This document shows, in pieces, positions 8,066 to 16,160 of a DNA stretch of 64,000 bases (position 1 is the stretch's first letter; every line of letters starts with the position of its first letter). Where the stretch lies: contig NZ_JAAGLV010000015.1 in assembly GCF_010548305.1 (NCBI RefSeq), forward strand, positions 124,001-188,000, in the 5' to 3' direction. Under the pieces are notes generated by a model that saw only the letters and a program-made list of their open reading frames with translations, was not told the DNA's origin and did no database searches. The stretch is from Streptomyces sp. SID13031 (GTDB taxonomy: Bacteria > Actinomycetota > Actinomycetes > Propionibacteriales > Kribbellaceae). The translations under genes were made by a program, and so were the position numbers.

Positions 8066-9006
8066 GCGCCACTCTGGAACAATCCACGCCCGCCATCGCC
8101 AGTCCCCGTCGCCCGGCTCCGGCAAAGGACAGCCGCAGACTGATCCGGAGTCAGGTACGAGCCGGCTGGCTGCTGCTCGCGCCCGCGCTGCTGCACTCGG
8201 GAATCTTCCTGGTGATCCCGATCATCTTCGCGGTCGCGCTCAGCTTCACCGACTACAGCTTCGGCGACTCTTGGGCCTGGGTCGGTTTCGAGAACTACAC
8301 GGTCCTCTTCAGCGACGCGAACTTCCGCGCCGCCTTCGTCAACACCGTGATGTACGCCGTCGTGGTGATCCCGGTGTCGATGGCGGTCTCGCTGGCGATC
8401 GCCCTCGGCCTGAACCAGAAGATCCGCGGGCTCAGCTTCTTCCGGACCGCCTTCTACGTGCCGACGGTGACCGCCACGGTCGCCATCGCCACCATCTGGC
8501 TGTGGATCTACAACCCGGGATCAGGCCTGGCCAACGGCTTCCTCAGCCTCTTCGGCTTCGCACCGAATCAGTGGCTGTCCAACCCTGACACGGCGCTGCC
8601 CTCCCTGATGGTAGTCGGCATCTGGCAGGGACTCGGGACGAAGATCATCATCTACCTCGCCGCGCTGCAGGGCGTCTCCCGCGATCTGCTGGAGTCCGCC
8701 GCGCTGGACGGCGCGAGCCGCTGGCAGAAGTTCGCCAACGTCACCTGGCCGGCGCTGGGTCCCGTGCAGTTCTTCGTCCTCGTCACCTCGATCGTCGGCA
8801 CCTTCCAGGTCTTCGACCTCGTCTATGTGATGACGGACGGCGGTCCCGGTACCGAGACGTTGGTGCTGGTGCTCGACATCTACCAGAACGCGTTCCAGGA
8901 CCTACGACTCGGCTACGCGTCCGCCGAGACCGTGATCTTGATGCTCCTGATCGCGGTCTTCATCGGGCTCGGACGCCTGCTCCAGAAGGCGGATGTCAAT
9001 GACTAG
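8062..9006 (+). CDS. Sugar ABC transporter permease, MalF/UgpA type
   Basis: The 314-residue membrane protein has six predicted helices, beginning with WLLLAPALLHSGIFLVIPIIFAV. The cytoplasmic EAA loop that docks the ATPase is ESAALDGASRWQKFANVTWP. The C-terminal part (VYVMTDGGPGTETLVL) is the usual MalF/UgpA block. It pairs with the MalG-type permease encoded next, which it overlaps by 14 bases, and with the lipoprotein encoded before it, by an ATGA overlap. Translation of all three is therefore coupled. It sits in the cytoplasmic membrane and forms half of the translocation channel. Confidence 0.93.
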   Translation: MSATLEQSTPAIASPRRPAPAKDSRRLIRSQVRAGWLLLAPALLHSGIFLVIPIIFAVALSFTDYSFGDSWAWVGFENYTVLFSDANFRAAFVNTVMYAVVVIPVSMAVSLAIALGLNQKIRGLSFFRTAFYVPTVTATVAIATIWLWIYNPGSGLANGFLSLFGFAPNQWLSNPDTALPSLMVVGIWQGLGTKIIIYLAALQGVSRDLLESAALDGASRWQKFANVTWPALGPVQFFVLVTSIVGTFQVFDLVYVMTDGGPGTETLVLVLDIYQNAFQDLRLGYASAETVILMLLIAVFIGLGRLLQKADVND

Positions 9007-9904
9007 CGCAACGATGACCGGTCCCATCGTCGGCTCGAAGCCGCCGGGTCTGCGGATCGGCCGGGTCGTGCTGTACGTCGCGCTCAGCATCGGCGCGCTG
9101 CTGATGATCACGCCGTTCCTGTGGATGGTGCTGACCGCCTTCAAGAACGATCTGGAGATCGCGAAATTCTCCTGGCTGCCAGGCGAGCTGCGCTGGCGCA
9201 ACTTCGTCGAGGCGATGCAGACGGCGCCGTTCCTGCGCTACTTCCGCAACAGCCTGTTCATCGCGGTCGGCGAGACGGCGTTCACGCTGGCGGTCTGTAC
9301 GACGGCCGGCTACGCGCTGGCGAAGTTGCCGATCCGCGGCTCGAAGGCACTGCTCAGCTACTTCATCCTGCTGCTGCTGGTCCCGTTCCAGATCATCCTG
9401 GTCCCGCTGTTCCTGATCGTGAAGTCGATCCCGCTGTTCGGCGGCAACAACATCCTCGGCCAGGGCGGTATCGGCTGGCTCAACTCCTGGTGGGGGCTGA
9501 TCATCCCGCTCGGCGCCGCGCCGCTGTTCACCTTCCTGGCCAGGCAGTTCTATGTGTCCATCCCGAACGAACTGGCCCAGGCGGCCCGGGTCGACGGCCT
9601 GAGTGAGTTCGGCATCTTCTGGCGGATCATGACGCCGCTGGTCAAACCAGCCTTGATCACCATCTGCGTGTTCCAGATCGAGGCCGCCTGGAACGCCTTC
9701 CTCTGGCCGTTGATGATCACCACGTCGGATGAGTTGCGGCCGCTGCAGTTGGGGCTGGCGATCTTCGCCCAGAACCCGGCCGAGGTCCAGTGGCCCTACC
9801 TGATGGCCGGTACGGCGCTCGCGACGCTGCCGATGATCCTGATGTTCATCTTCGCCCAGAAGAGGTTCGTCGAAGGAATGGCGAACGTGGGGATCAAGGG
9901 GTAG
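8993..9904 (+). CDS. Sugar ABC transporter permease, MalG/UgpE type
   Basis: The 303-residue protein has six helices and the MalG-type EAA loop (AQAARVDGLSEFGIFWRIMTP). The start is ATG 8993 or the second in-frame ATG at 8999; both lie inside the end of the preceding permease gene, and MTSATMTG from the second is equally plausible. The C-terminus QKRFVEGMANVGIKG is the standard ending of carbohydrate MalG-type permeases, which supports a full-length gene. It forms the second channel half. A strong terminator follows 13 bases after the stop, so the operon ends here without an ATPase gene. Confidence 0.93.
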   Translation: MSMTSATMTGPIVGSKPPGLRIGRVVLYVALSIGALLMITPFLWMVLTAFKNDLEIAKFSWLPGELRWRNFVEAMQTAPFLRYFRNSLFIAVGETAFTLAVCTTAGYALAKLPIRGSKALLSYFILLLLVPFQIILVPLFLIVKSIPLFGGNNILGQGGIGWLNSWWGLIIPLGAAPLFTFLARQFYVSIPNELAQAARVDGLSEFGIFWRIMTPLVKPALITICVFQIEAAWNAFLWPLMITTSDELRPLQLGLAIFAQNPAEVQWPYLMAGTALATLPMILMFIFAQKRFVEGMANVGIKG

Positions 9905-9916
9905 AAGGTCCCCTCC

Positions 9917-9950
9917 GCAGGTGCTCACCCCGCCCCGGGTGAGCACCTGC
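9917..9950 (+). terminator. Strong stem-loop terminator of the sugar ABC operon
   Basis: A perfect 14-bp stem (GCAGGTGCTCACCC paired with its complement at 9937-9950) has a six-base loop CGCCCC. No U-tract follows, as is usual in high-GC actinomycetes. It begins 13 bases after the permease stop codon. Confidence 0.85.
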
Positions 9951-10177
9951 TGGGGCCCCCTCCACATCACCGGCGTTTCCGAAGAACCACCGGAGCGTCC
10001 ACTTGCCCCCCTCAAGACCAGGACGTCTCAACCTTTTATCGTCACAACCTGAGAGCCGTTACACCTTTCTCTACTATTTCCTCGATTCCCGGCATTTTTC
10101 CGCCCGAGCACCCTTTTCGCCGCAATTTCACTACGCGTGGAATCGGCGACATAACTCTCCGTAATCGAATCGGGTTT

Positions 10178-10335
10178 TCAGGCCGGGTGGGTGTGAACGA
10201 TGCCGGGGACCAAGACGGCGGGATCGGCGTCGAGGAGAGCCAGGGCGTTGGTGGTGGTGAGGATCGCCAGGCCGTGGAGGTTGGTCCAGAGGGCGATCGT
10301 TCTGGTGGGGGCGTCGGACGCGCCGAAATTGTCTA
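10178..10335 (-). pseudogene. C-terminal remnant of a TetR-family regulator
   Basis: Read on the minus strand, the last 50 or so codons before the stop at 10178 give [20 protein letters not shown], followed by [15 protein letters not shown]. This resembles the ligand-domain end of TetR-family regulators, where a W..LHGLA helix precedes the final helix. The frame continues a little upstream to 10423, but that part carries no TetR-like sequence, and the DNA-binding domain is absent. The break falls near the CTAG-flanked inverted repeat at 10333-10383. I judge it a decayed fragment and not a functional small protein. Confidence 0.45.
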
Positions 10336-10383
10336 GCACCTCACCTCGGTGTTGGGTTTCGCCTGACCCCCATCGGTGGCTAG
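10333..10383. repeat. CTAG-bounded imperfect inverted repeat
   Basis: CTAGCACC at 10333-10340 faces GGTGGCTAG at 10375-10383 with one extra base in the right arm. CTAG is rare in high-GC genomes, so paired CTAG ends are notable. It sits at the break point of the TetR remnant and may mark an old insertion or excision. Confidence 0.4.
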
Positions 10384-10531
10384 TCTTGTGCTGTGACTGC
10401 CGGGTCGGCCTTGGGCCATTCATCAGATAGGCACCCGGCTGCGTTCTGAGCGCCGGTGGAGCCGCCAGGGCTCCCCCTCATCTCTGCATTTCCTGTCCTG
10501 AGATTCCTTCAGCCGGAAAGCAGAGAGAACC

Positions 10532-11368
10532 CTGAACGATTTCACCCAGCAGATCATCGAGGAGTTCCGCGCGAACGGCGGCCGCGTCGGCGGTCCGTTC
10601 GACGGCGCGCGGTTGCTGCTCCTCACCACCACCGGAGCCCGCTCCGGCAAGCCCCACACGACGGTCCTCGGGTACTACCCCGACACCTCCGACCGCGTCC
10701 TGGTCGTCGGCTCCGCCGGCGGCGGCCCCAAGCACCCCGACTGGTACCACAACCTGCTCGCCGACCCTCGCGCCACCGTCGAGGACGGCCTGCAGACGTA
10801 CGAGGCCAACGCCGTCGTACTACGGGACGCCGAGCGCGACGAGATCTTCGCCCGCCTGGTCGGCGCCGACCCCGGCTGGGGCAAGTACCAGGCGAACACC
10901 ACCCGGATCATCCCGGTCGTCGCCCTGACCCAGGCGGCGCCGGGCCCGCCGCGACTCACCGGCTCGTTCGCCGACTACCTGGTCCAGATCCACGGCGCCT
11001 TCCGCAGCGAACTCGCCCTGATCCGCAAAGAGGTGGTGACCGCCGCCTCCACCGGCGCCACCGCCCCACTGGGCGCCCAACTCCGGATCAACTGCCTCAA
11101 GATCTGCCAAGGCCTGCACAACCACCACACCGGCGAATCGATCGGCCTCTTCCCCGCCCTCCTCGACCAACACCCCGAGGCAACCCAGACCATCGAACGC
11201 CTCCAGGCCGAACACGCCTCGATCGCCACCCTCCTGGACCACCTCCAAACCCTCCTGACCACCGCACCCCCAGCCCACCTCCTCCCCGACCTGGACCGCC
11301 TGACCACGGCCCTGATCGCCCACCTGGACTACGAGGAGAAACAGCTGATCCCGCTACTGGGCGGATAG
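10532..11368 (+). CDS. Deazaflavin-dependent nitroreductase-like domain fused to hemerythrin (HHE) domain
   Basis: The N-terminal part (about residues 1-140) matches the F420-dependent Ddn-like family: QQIIEEFRANGGRVGGPF, then TTTGARSGKPHTT, then HPDWYHNLLADPRATVE. The C-terminal part (about 150-278) is a hemerythrin-type four-helix domain with the metal-ligand pattern QIHGAFRSEL, HNHHTGES, LQAEHASI and HLDYEEKQ. Family members normally start immediately before NDFTQQ; that position here is CTG (10532), with purine-rich AGAGAGAA upstream. An in-frame TGA lies at 10498-10500 and there is no ATG, GTG or TTG before TTG 10613, which would delete conserved residues. I therefore place the start at CTG; length 278. 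Likely role: F420-linked redox chemistry with O2 or iron sensing. Confidence 0.8.
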   Translation: MNDFTQQIIEEFRANGGRVGGPFDGARLLLLTTTGARSGKPHTTVLGYYPDTSDRVLVVGSAGGGPKHPDWYHNLLADPRATVEDGLQTYEANAVVLRDAERDEIFARLVGADPGWGKYQANTTRIIPVVALTQAAPGPPRLTGSFADYLVQIHGAFRSELALIRKEVVTAASTGATAPLGAQLRINCLKICQGLHNHHTGESIGLFPALLDQHPEATQTIERLQAEHASIATLLDHLQTLLTTAPPAHLLPDLDRLTTALIAHLDYEEKQLIPLLGG

Positions 11369-11378
11369 CCGCTTGCAA

Positions 11379-11417
11379 TTCTTAGGAGTACACTTCTTGT
11401 AAGTACAGTCCTAAGAA
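11379..11417. promoter_or_regulatory. Operator-like dyad upstream of ATPase gene
   Basis: TTCTTAGGA at 11379-11387 and TCCTAAGAA at 11409-11417 are perfect 9-bp inverted arms. Inside them AGTACA is repeated at 11388 and 11403. The site ends 11 bases before the GTG start, so a bound protein would block transcription or initiation. The purine-rich AAAAGAGGA next to it serves as ribosome site. Confidence 0.55.
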
Positions 11418-11428
11418 AAGAGGATCGG

Positions 11429-12895
11429 GTGGCCAGGTCAGCTGCCAAGCCTGCTCACGTCTTCGGCCGGGACGCCGAGTGGGCCGGGCTCCTCTCGTTC
11501 GCGACCCGGCCGCTGCCGCACGCCATGCTCGGTGTGGTCAGCGGCCGGCGGCGGATGGGCAAGACGTATCTGCTGCGCGCCCTCGTCGAACAGCAAGCGG
11601 GCTTCTACTTCGCGGCCACCGCTGGAACCGCGGGGGAATCTCTTCGCCAGTTCGGAGCGGCCCTGGCCGCGCATGCGGGGTCGCCGTCACCTTTCTCCTT
11701 CGCCAACTGGGACGACGCGATCAGCTATCTGTTCGGCCTGGCGACCTCGGGCCGGCCGCTGCTGGCCGTGATCGACGAGTTCCCGTACCTGTCGAAGACG
11801 GCACCGGAGTTGCCCTCACTGATCCAGCGCGAGCTCGACCGCTTCCAGCGCGAGGAGAACTCGATCCGGCTCCTGCTCTGCGGATCCGCGATGTCGGTGA
11901 TGGGCGGACTGCTCGCCAGTACTGCGCCACTTCGTGGACGGGCGCAACTCGAATTGGTCATCCGGCCCTTCGGCTATCGCGCGTCCGCGGAGTTCTGGGG
12001 CGTTCAGGGTGATCCCCCGCTGGCGGCCAGGTTGCATGCCGTGCTCGGTGGCACACCGGCGTACCGGCGGCAGTTTCTCGCCGAGGACGCGCCGGGGAGT
12101 CTGGGCGAGTTCGACGAGTGGATCTCGCGAACGGTGCTCTCGCCCTTGAGCCCGCTCTTCCGGGAGGCCCGCTATCTGCTGGCGGAGGAAGCCGATGTCA
12201 GGGATCCCGCCCTGTATCACTCGGTTCTCGCTGCCGTCGCCAACGGCAACTCGACTCGGGGCGGTATCGCCAACTACATCGGCCGGAAGGCGGTCGACAT
12301 CTCCCATCCGCTCAACGTGCTCGAGGACAGTCACCTGCTCGAACACGAGGAGGACCTGTTCCGGTCCGGGCGAGCGCAGTACCGGATCACCGAACCGTTG
12401 ATCAACTTCTATGAGGCGGTGATGCGGCCGGCCTGGGCGAGGCTGGAGTCCGGGCAGGGGCGCGAGGTGTGGGCGCAGTCGACCGAGCGGTTCTCGTCGC
12501 AGGTCGCGGGACCGCACTTCGAGTCGATGTGCCGCGACTTCATGCTCGGCCCCGGGGCGGCGCTCGCCGACGCTCCGCTGGGCAAGGTCGGTCGCGGCGT
12601 GGTGTCCGACCCGGTGGGGCGAAAGCAGACCGAGATCGACGTCGCCGTGACCGAAGGTGGCAAGGGTGGGATGAGGGTCGCGCTGCTCGGCGAGGCGAAG
12701 TGGGGAGGGACGATGGGAGTCGACCAACTCGACCGGCTGGCCCGTGCTCGTGATGTTCTCGGTGCGCGGGGTCTGGACACGGAGCGCTGCGTCCTGGCCT
12801 GCTTCAGTGGTGCGGGATTCACCGATGCACTTCGGGCGGCTCAGTCGGAGCGCGAGGATGTCGTCCTGGTGACTGTCGCGGACATGTACGCCTGA
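11429..12895 (+). CDS. Archaeal-type ATPase with C-terminal DUF234-like nuclease-fold domain
   Basis: The 488-residue protein belongs to the AAA-type archaeal ATPase family that also occurs in actinomycetes. The P-loop is GRRRMGKT (residues 39-46) and Walker B is LLAVIDEFPYL (near 112-122). A winged-helix-like middle section (GNSTRGGIANYIGRKAVD, NVLEDSHLLEHEED) is followed by a C-terminal domain. That domain holds EIDVAV and, about 17 residues later, GEAKW, the D...ExK arrangement of PD-(D/E)XK nuclease folds. The start is GTG 11429, five bases after AGAGGA. Function is unknown in this family; defence or mobile-element roles have been proposed for relatives, but nothing here proves that. It stands alone with its own dyad operator. 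Confidence 0.85.
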   Translation: MARSAAKPAHVFGRDAEWAGLLSFATRPLPHAMLGVVSGRRRMGKTYLLRALVEQQAGFYFAATAGTAGESLRQFGAALAAHAGSPSPFSFANWDDAISYLFGLATSGRPLLAVIDEFPYLSKTAPELPSLIQRELDRFQREENSIRLLLCGSAMSVMGGLLASTAPLRGRAQLELVIRPFGYRASAEFWGVQGDPPLAARLHAVLGGTPAYRRQFLAEDAPGSLGEFDEWISRTVLSPLSPLFREARYLLAEEADVRDPALYHSVLAAVANGNSTRGGIANYIGRKAVDISHPLNVLEDSHLLEHEEDLFRSGRAQYRITEPLINFYEAVMRPAWARLESGQGREVWAQSTERFSSQVAGPHFESMCRDFMLGPGAALADAPLGKVGRGVVSDPVGRKQTEIDVAVTEGGKGGMRVALLGEAKWGGTMGVDQLDRLARARDVLGARGLDTERCVLACFSGAGFTDALRAAQSEREDVVLVTVADMYA

Positions 12896-12913
12896 CCTTC
12901 CGGAGGGGTTCAG

Positions 12914-13726
12914 ATGCAACTCGGTGCGATGCAGGTGGATGCGATCGCTGATGGGACGTTCAGTGTGCATCCGAAGTACTTCGGGGGTGGGGTGGCGGGG
13001 GATGCGCGGCCGGAGTTCTTCGGGCGGGACAACCTGGCCTGGTTGCCGATCGGGTGTTTTCTGATTCGGACGGGTGAGCGCACGGTGCTGGTCGACGCGG
13101 GGTTGGGGCCGGATCAGGACGAGTTGCCGCACGGGATGCGGCTGGTCGGTGGGCAGTTGTTCGTCGGGCTCGGTGCGCTGGGGGTCGGCGCGGGGGACAT
13201 CACCGACGTCGTCATCACGCATTTCCACACCGACCATGTGGGCTGGCTCTTCGATCTCGCCGCCGAGCCCGTCTTCCCGAACGCGATGATCTGGTACGGC
13301 GCCGCCGACTGGGACTACTTCGTCAACGGGCCAGGCGACATCCGCCCGCACATTCGAGACGGCTTCCTGGCCCATGCCGACCGGCAACACCCACTGACCC
13401 ACGACACCACGGTCACCGGCGGCATCACCGCAGTACTGACCCCCGGCCACACCCCCGGCCACCTCTGCGTCTCCCTGGAGTCCGGCCCGGCCCAGCTCCT
13501 GCTGCTCGGCGATGCCATCACCTGTCCCATCCAACTAGCCGAACCCACTTGGCACTCGTACGGCGACGTAGATCCAACCACCGCCGATCGAACCCGCCAA
13601 CGCCTCTGGACCCGCCTGGAAACCATCCCTGGCGTAGGCGCCCACTTCCCCGCGCTGAGTGCAGGGCAGGTCTTGCCGCCAAGCCGGTGGATCGCTACTG
13701 CCGTCAACGGTGACCAGCTGCAGTGA
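12914..13726 (+). CDS. Metallo-beta-lactamase-fold hydrolase
   Basis: The 270-residue protein carries the zinc-binding motif HFHTDHVGW (HxHxDH) near residue 105, a second metal histidine in TPGHTPGHLC near residue 185, and the bridging Asp in LLLGDAI near 200. Layout and length match the AhlD/AiiA-like and related quinoprotein-relay hydrolases. The substrate could be a lactone, thioester or other ester. The start ATG 12914 is preceded by GGAGGGG. It follows the ATPase gene in the same direction after 18 bases, so the two may be co-transcribed, although nothing links their functions. Confidence 0.88.
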   Translation: MQLGAMQVDAIADGTFSVHPKYFGGGVAGDARPEFFGRDNLAWLPIGCFLIRTGERTVLVDAGLGPDQDELPHGMRLVGGQLFVGLGALGVGAGDITDVVITHFHTDHVGWLFDLAAEPVFPNAMIWYGAADWDYFVNGPGDIRPHIRDGFLAHADRQHPLTHDTTVTGGITAVLTPGHTPGHLCVSLESGPAQLLLLGDAITCPIQLAEPTWHSYGDVDPTTADRTRQRLWTRLETIPGVGAHFPALSAGQVLPPSRWIATAVNGDQLQ

Positions 13727-13765
13727 ACGTCACCGAGCCGTGACCTGGCTCGCCCTTCCCTGCCG

Positions 13766-13810
13766 GGTGACCACGTGTCACATTCGCAGAAGTGACCTGT
13801 CCTGGTCACC
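13766..13810. promoter_or_regulatory. GTGACC repeat cluster upstream of secreted protein gene
   Basis: GTGACC lies at 13767-13772 and again at 13792-13797, and its complement GGTCAC at 13804-13809. The last two form a dyad with a six-base spacer. The cluster lies 44 bases before the start of the large secreted protein and may bind a regulator. Confidence 0.35.
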
Positions 13811-13852
13811 TTCCTGGGGGGGAAGTTCACGGTACGGGTTCCTGGGGGGATC

Positions 13853-16111
13853 ATGTTCCGTCGGCTGGTCGCGTCGTCCATCGCCATCTTGTTGCTATCG
13901 GCAACTTTCGTGCTACCTGCTGCTTCGGTGGTGGGTGCCAATGTCACCGTCACGTCCACCGCCGGCTCCGGCGGTACGGTGACGCTGACCTATCGGGCCA
14001 CGACGACCCAGGCCGGCTCCGTGCGCGACGTCGTAGTGTCGATCCCGGCCGGCTCGACCGGCAAGATCACCTCGATCAACGGAACTGTCAGCACGATCTC
14101 GCCCGGCGTACTGCGCTGGCGGCCGAGCAAGGCTGTGGTCATGGGGGTGGGGGCGCGATTCTCCATCCCGTTCTATGGACTGCGGCTGCCAACTGGCGGA
14201 CCGTGGAGCCTTACTTTCAAGGCGACCGGTACCACCGGCAGGGTACTGTCCGCGGGCACCGGCACTTTGGTGCCGCCGGCAACGTTCCCGGCGAAGGTGC
14301 TGATCCTCGCGAGCAACCCGATACCAGGGCAGATGACGACGCTCTCGTACGCCGGTACGGTCGCGCGGGCCGGCGTCCTGGCCGCCGTCCGGATGCAGCT
14401 GCCGGCGGGAGCGTCAGGCGCCGTGACGAGCATCAACGGCACGCTGACGACCTCTGGGGGTTACGCGACCTGGCGGCCACTCGCTCCGATCAGCGTCGGC
14501 GCCGGCGCGCGGCTGTCCATCCCGGTCAACGGGCTGGTGTTGTCGAAGTACGGCGGCATCCTGACGCTGGCGATGTCAGCCACGGCCTCGACGGGAGCAA
14601 GCTTGATGTCCGGCTCTGCGACCTTGAATCTGATCGCACCCCCGGCCGCCATGCCCGTGGTGCCTGTCGGTGGCCCGCCGAATGTCAGGGTCGGTTGCCC
14701 GTCGAACTGGCCGACGACCGGGACGGAGAACGCGGAACCGGGGACTGACGATTGGGTGATCCCGTCCTCGATGAACGGCCCTCTCGCCGCCTACCTGACC
14801 CGGTCCTCCGCCACCTGCGGGGACATCGTCGAACTCAAGGTGACATCGGGAGAGCCGGTCAGCATCGTCGCGTACCGGATGGGCTACTACCAGGGCCTCG
14901 GTGCTCGGGAGATCTGGCGTCAGGACGCCGTACCGACCGTAGTTCAGCCGGCTCCGACCACGGGCGGCACGGCCGATGGTCACGACCTGCGGATGACGTC
15001 CGCCGCGAACTGGACCACGACTGCCGACATCCCGGTGAGTGCCTCCTGGGTTCCAGGCACCTATCTCATCAAGGTCAGTGGTGGCGGGTTCGCGTCGTAC
15101 GCGCCGCTGACGATCCGCGACGACAGCGGGACGAAGCACGACCTGCTGATCCAGCAGGCGACGGCGACCTGGGAGGCCTACAACAGTTACGGTGGCATTG
15201 GCTTCTACAGCGGTGGCGAGGCCGGCGGCTCTGGCCGGCTCACCTTCGACCGCCCGTACGCCGAGGGACAGGGGTCTGGACAGTTTCTCCCACTGGAGCA
15301 GGGATTGGTGTTCTGGGCCGAGTCCAAAGGGCTCGACGTCACCTACTGGACCAACCAGGACCTGGACGAGTTCGGTGGCCAGCTGCCTGATCGCGCCGGC
15401 ACGATCTTCCTGCCCGGACACGACGAGTACTACTCGCTGCCGATGCGGGCGGCCCTGAGCCAGGCGATCGCGAGTGGGGTCAACGTGGCGAACCTGGGTG
15501 CCAATACGGCGTACCGGAGGATCACCTTCACCGACGCCAGCAGGCGCTCCTGGGACATCGACCGCTACACGGCCGGCTACAGCTCGACCACCTGGCGGTA
15601 CCTGGGCGATGGCTATGCGTCACAACCATTGCTCGGCGCCGAATACGTGTGCGCAGTCGTCGGCGACACCCTGACCACCGGGACCAGCTGGGTCTTCGAC
15701 GGAGTTCCGGCAGGCACGGCGCTGCCCGGATTCGTCGCAGGCGAGATCGATACGGTCCAACCGGGTCTCTACCAGCAGGCGGGACAAACGATCGCCGCGA
15801 CCTCCACCGGTACCTGCCGGACGAACGGCCGGTCGGCAGCCATGCACGTGACGACGTACACCGCGCCGTCAGGCGCCCGCGTCCTCAACGGCTCCTCCTT
15901 CGCCTACGGCTGCTTCCTCATCGCCCGCTGTCCCTCCAACTGGGCCGTGCCCACGCCATCCGCGAGCTCCCAGCAAGCAGTAGGCACGATGGTGGCCAAT
16001 ATCGCCGAATGGGTGAGCCGCGGGGAGATCGCGGTGCCGAACGACACCACGATCGCCCGGGCACGGGCCGCAGTACCGAAGCAGAAACTCGAACCCGGCC
16101 TCCAGCCCTGA
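13853..16111 (+). CDS. Large secreted protein with N,N-dimethylformamidase beta-like C-terminal domain
   Basis: The 752-residue product has a clear signal peptide (MFRRLVASSIAILLLSATFV, cleavage after about residue 29). Residues about 30-135 and 140-235 are two similar beta-rich repeats; both contain SINGT and a W-R-P step (GVLRWRPSKA, GYATWRPLAP). From residue about 285 the protein resembles the large subunit-like domain of N,N-dimethylformamidase: DWVIPSSMNGPLAAYLTRSS, then MGYYQGLGAR, then LPGHDEYYSLPMRAAL. Such domains are common in secreted actinobacterial proteins of unproven activity. Cysteines come in spaced pairs, consistent with disulfides outside the cell. The start ATG 13853 follows a G-rich leader. 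Enzymatic function is uncertain. Confidence 0.8.
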   Translation: MFRRLVASSIAILLLSATFVLPAASVVGANVTVTSTAGSGGTVTLTYRATTTQAGSVRDVVVSIPAGSTGKITSINGTVSTISPGVLRWRPSKAVVMGVGARFSIPFYGLRLPTGGPWSLTFKATGTTGRVLSAGTGTLVPPATFPAKVLILASNPIPGQMTTLSYAGTVARAGVLAAVRMQLPAGASGAVTSINGTLTTSGGYATWRPLAPISVGAGARLSIPVNGLVLSKYGGILTLAMSATASTGASLMSGSATLNLIAPPAAMPVVPVGGPPNVRVGCPSNWPTTGTENAEPGTDDWVIPSSMNGPLAAYLTRSSATCGDIVELKVTSGEPVSIVAYRMGYYQGLGAREIWRQDAVPTVVQPAPTTGGTADGHDLRMTSAANWTTTADIPVSASWVPGTYLIKVSGGGFASYAPLTIRDDSGTKHDLLIQQATATWEAYNSYGGIGFYSGGEAGGSGRLTFDRPYAEGQGSGQFLPLEQGLVFWAESKGLDVTYWTNQDLDEFGGQLPDRAGTIFLPGHDEYYSLPMRAALSQAIASGVNVANLGANTAYRRITFTDASRRSWDIDRYTAGYSSTTWRYLGDGYASQPLLGAEYVCAVVGDTLTTGTSWVFDGVPAGTALPGFVAGEIDTVQPGLYQQAGQTIAATSTGTCRTNGRSAAMHVTTYTAPSGARVLNGSSFAYGCFLIARCPSNWAVPTPSASSQQAVGTMVANIAEWVSRGEIAVPNDTTIARARAAVPKQKLEPGLQP

Positions 16112-16160
16112 CCCGTACCCCGAGCGTTTCGGATGGGGGAGCGGGGGCACTGACTTTCTG

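Larger units (their letters stand above)
9951..10531. other. Intergenic stretch with AT-richer segment and decayed gene
   Basis: Between the ABC operon and the nitroreductase-like gene there is no intact gene. Positions 10030-10170 are noticeably richer in A and T than the rest of the window. After that come a TetR-like remnant on the minus strand and an inverted repeat. I see no RNA gene and no transposase. Confidence 0.5.

Noticed and set aside
10178..10423. Possible intact 81-residue gene on the minus strand
   Set aside because: Only the last 50 residues resemble a TetR end; no DNA-binding domain and no ribosome site, so I call a remnant.
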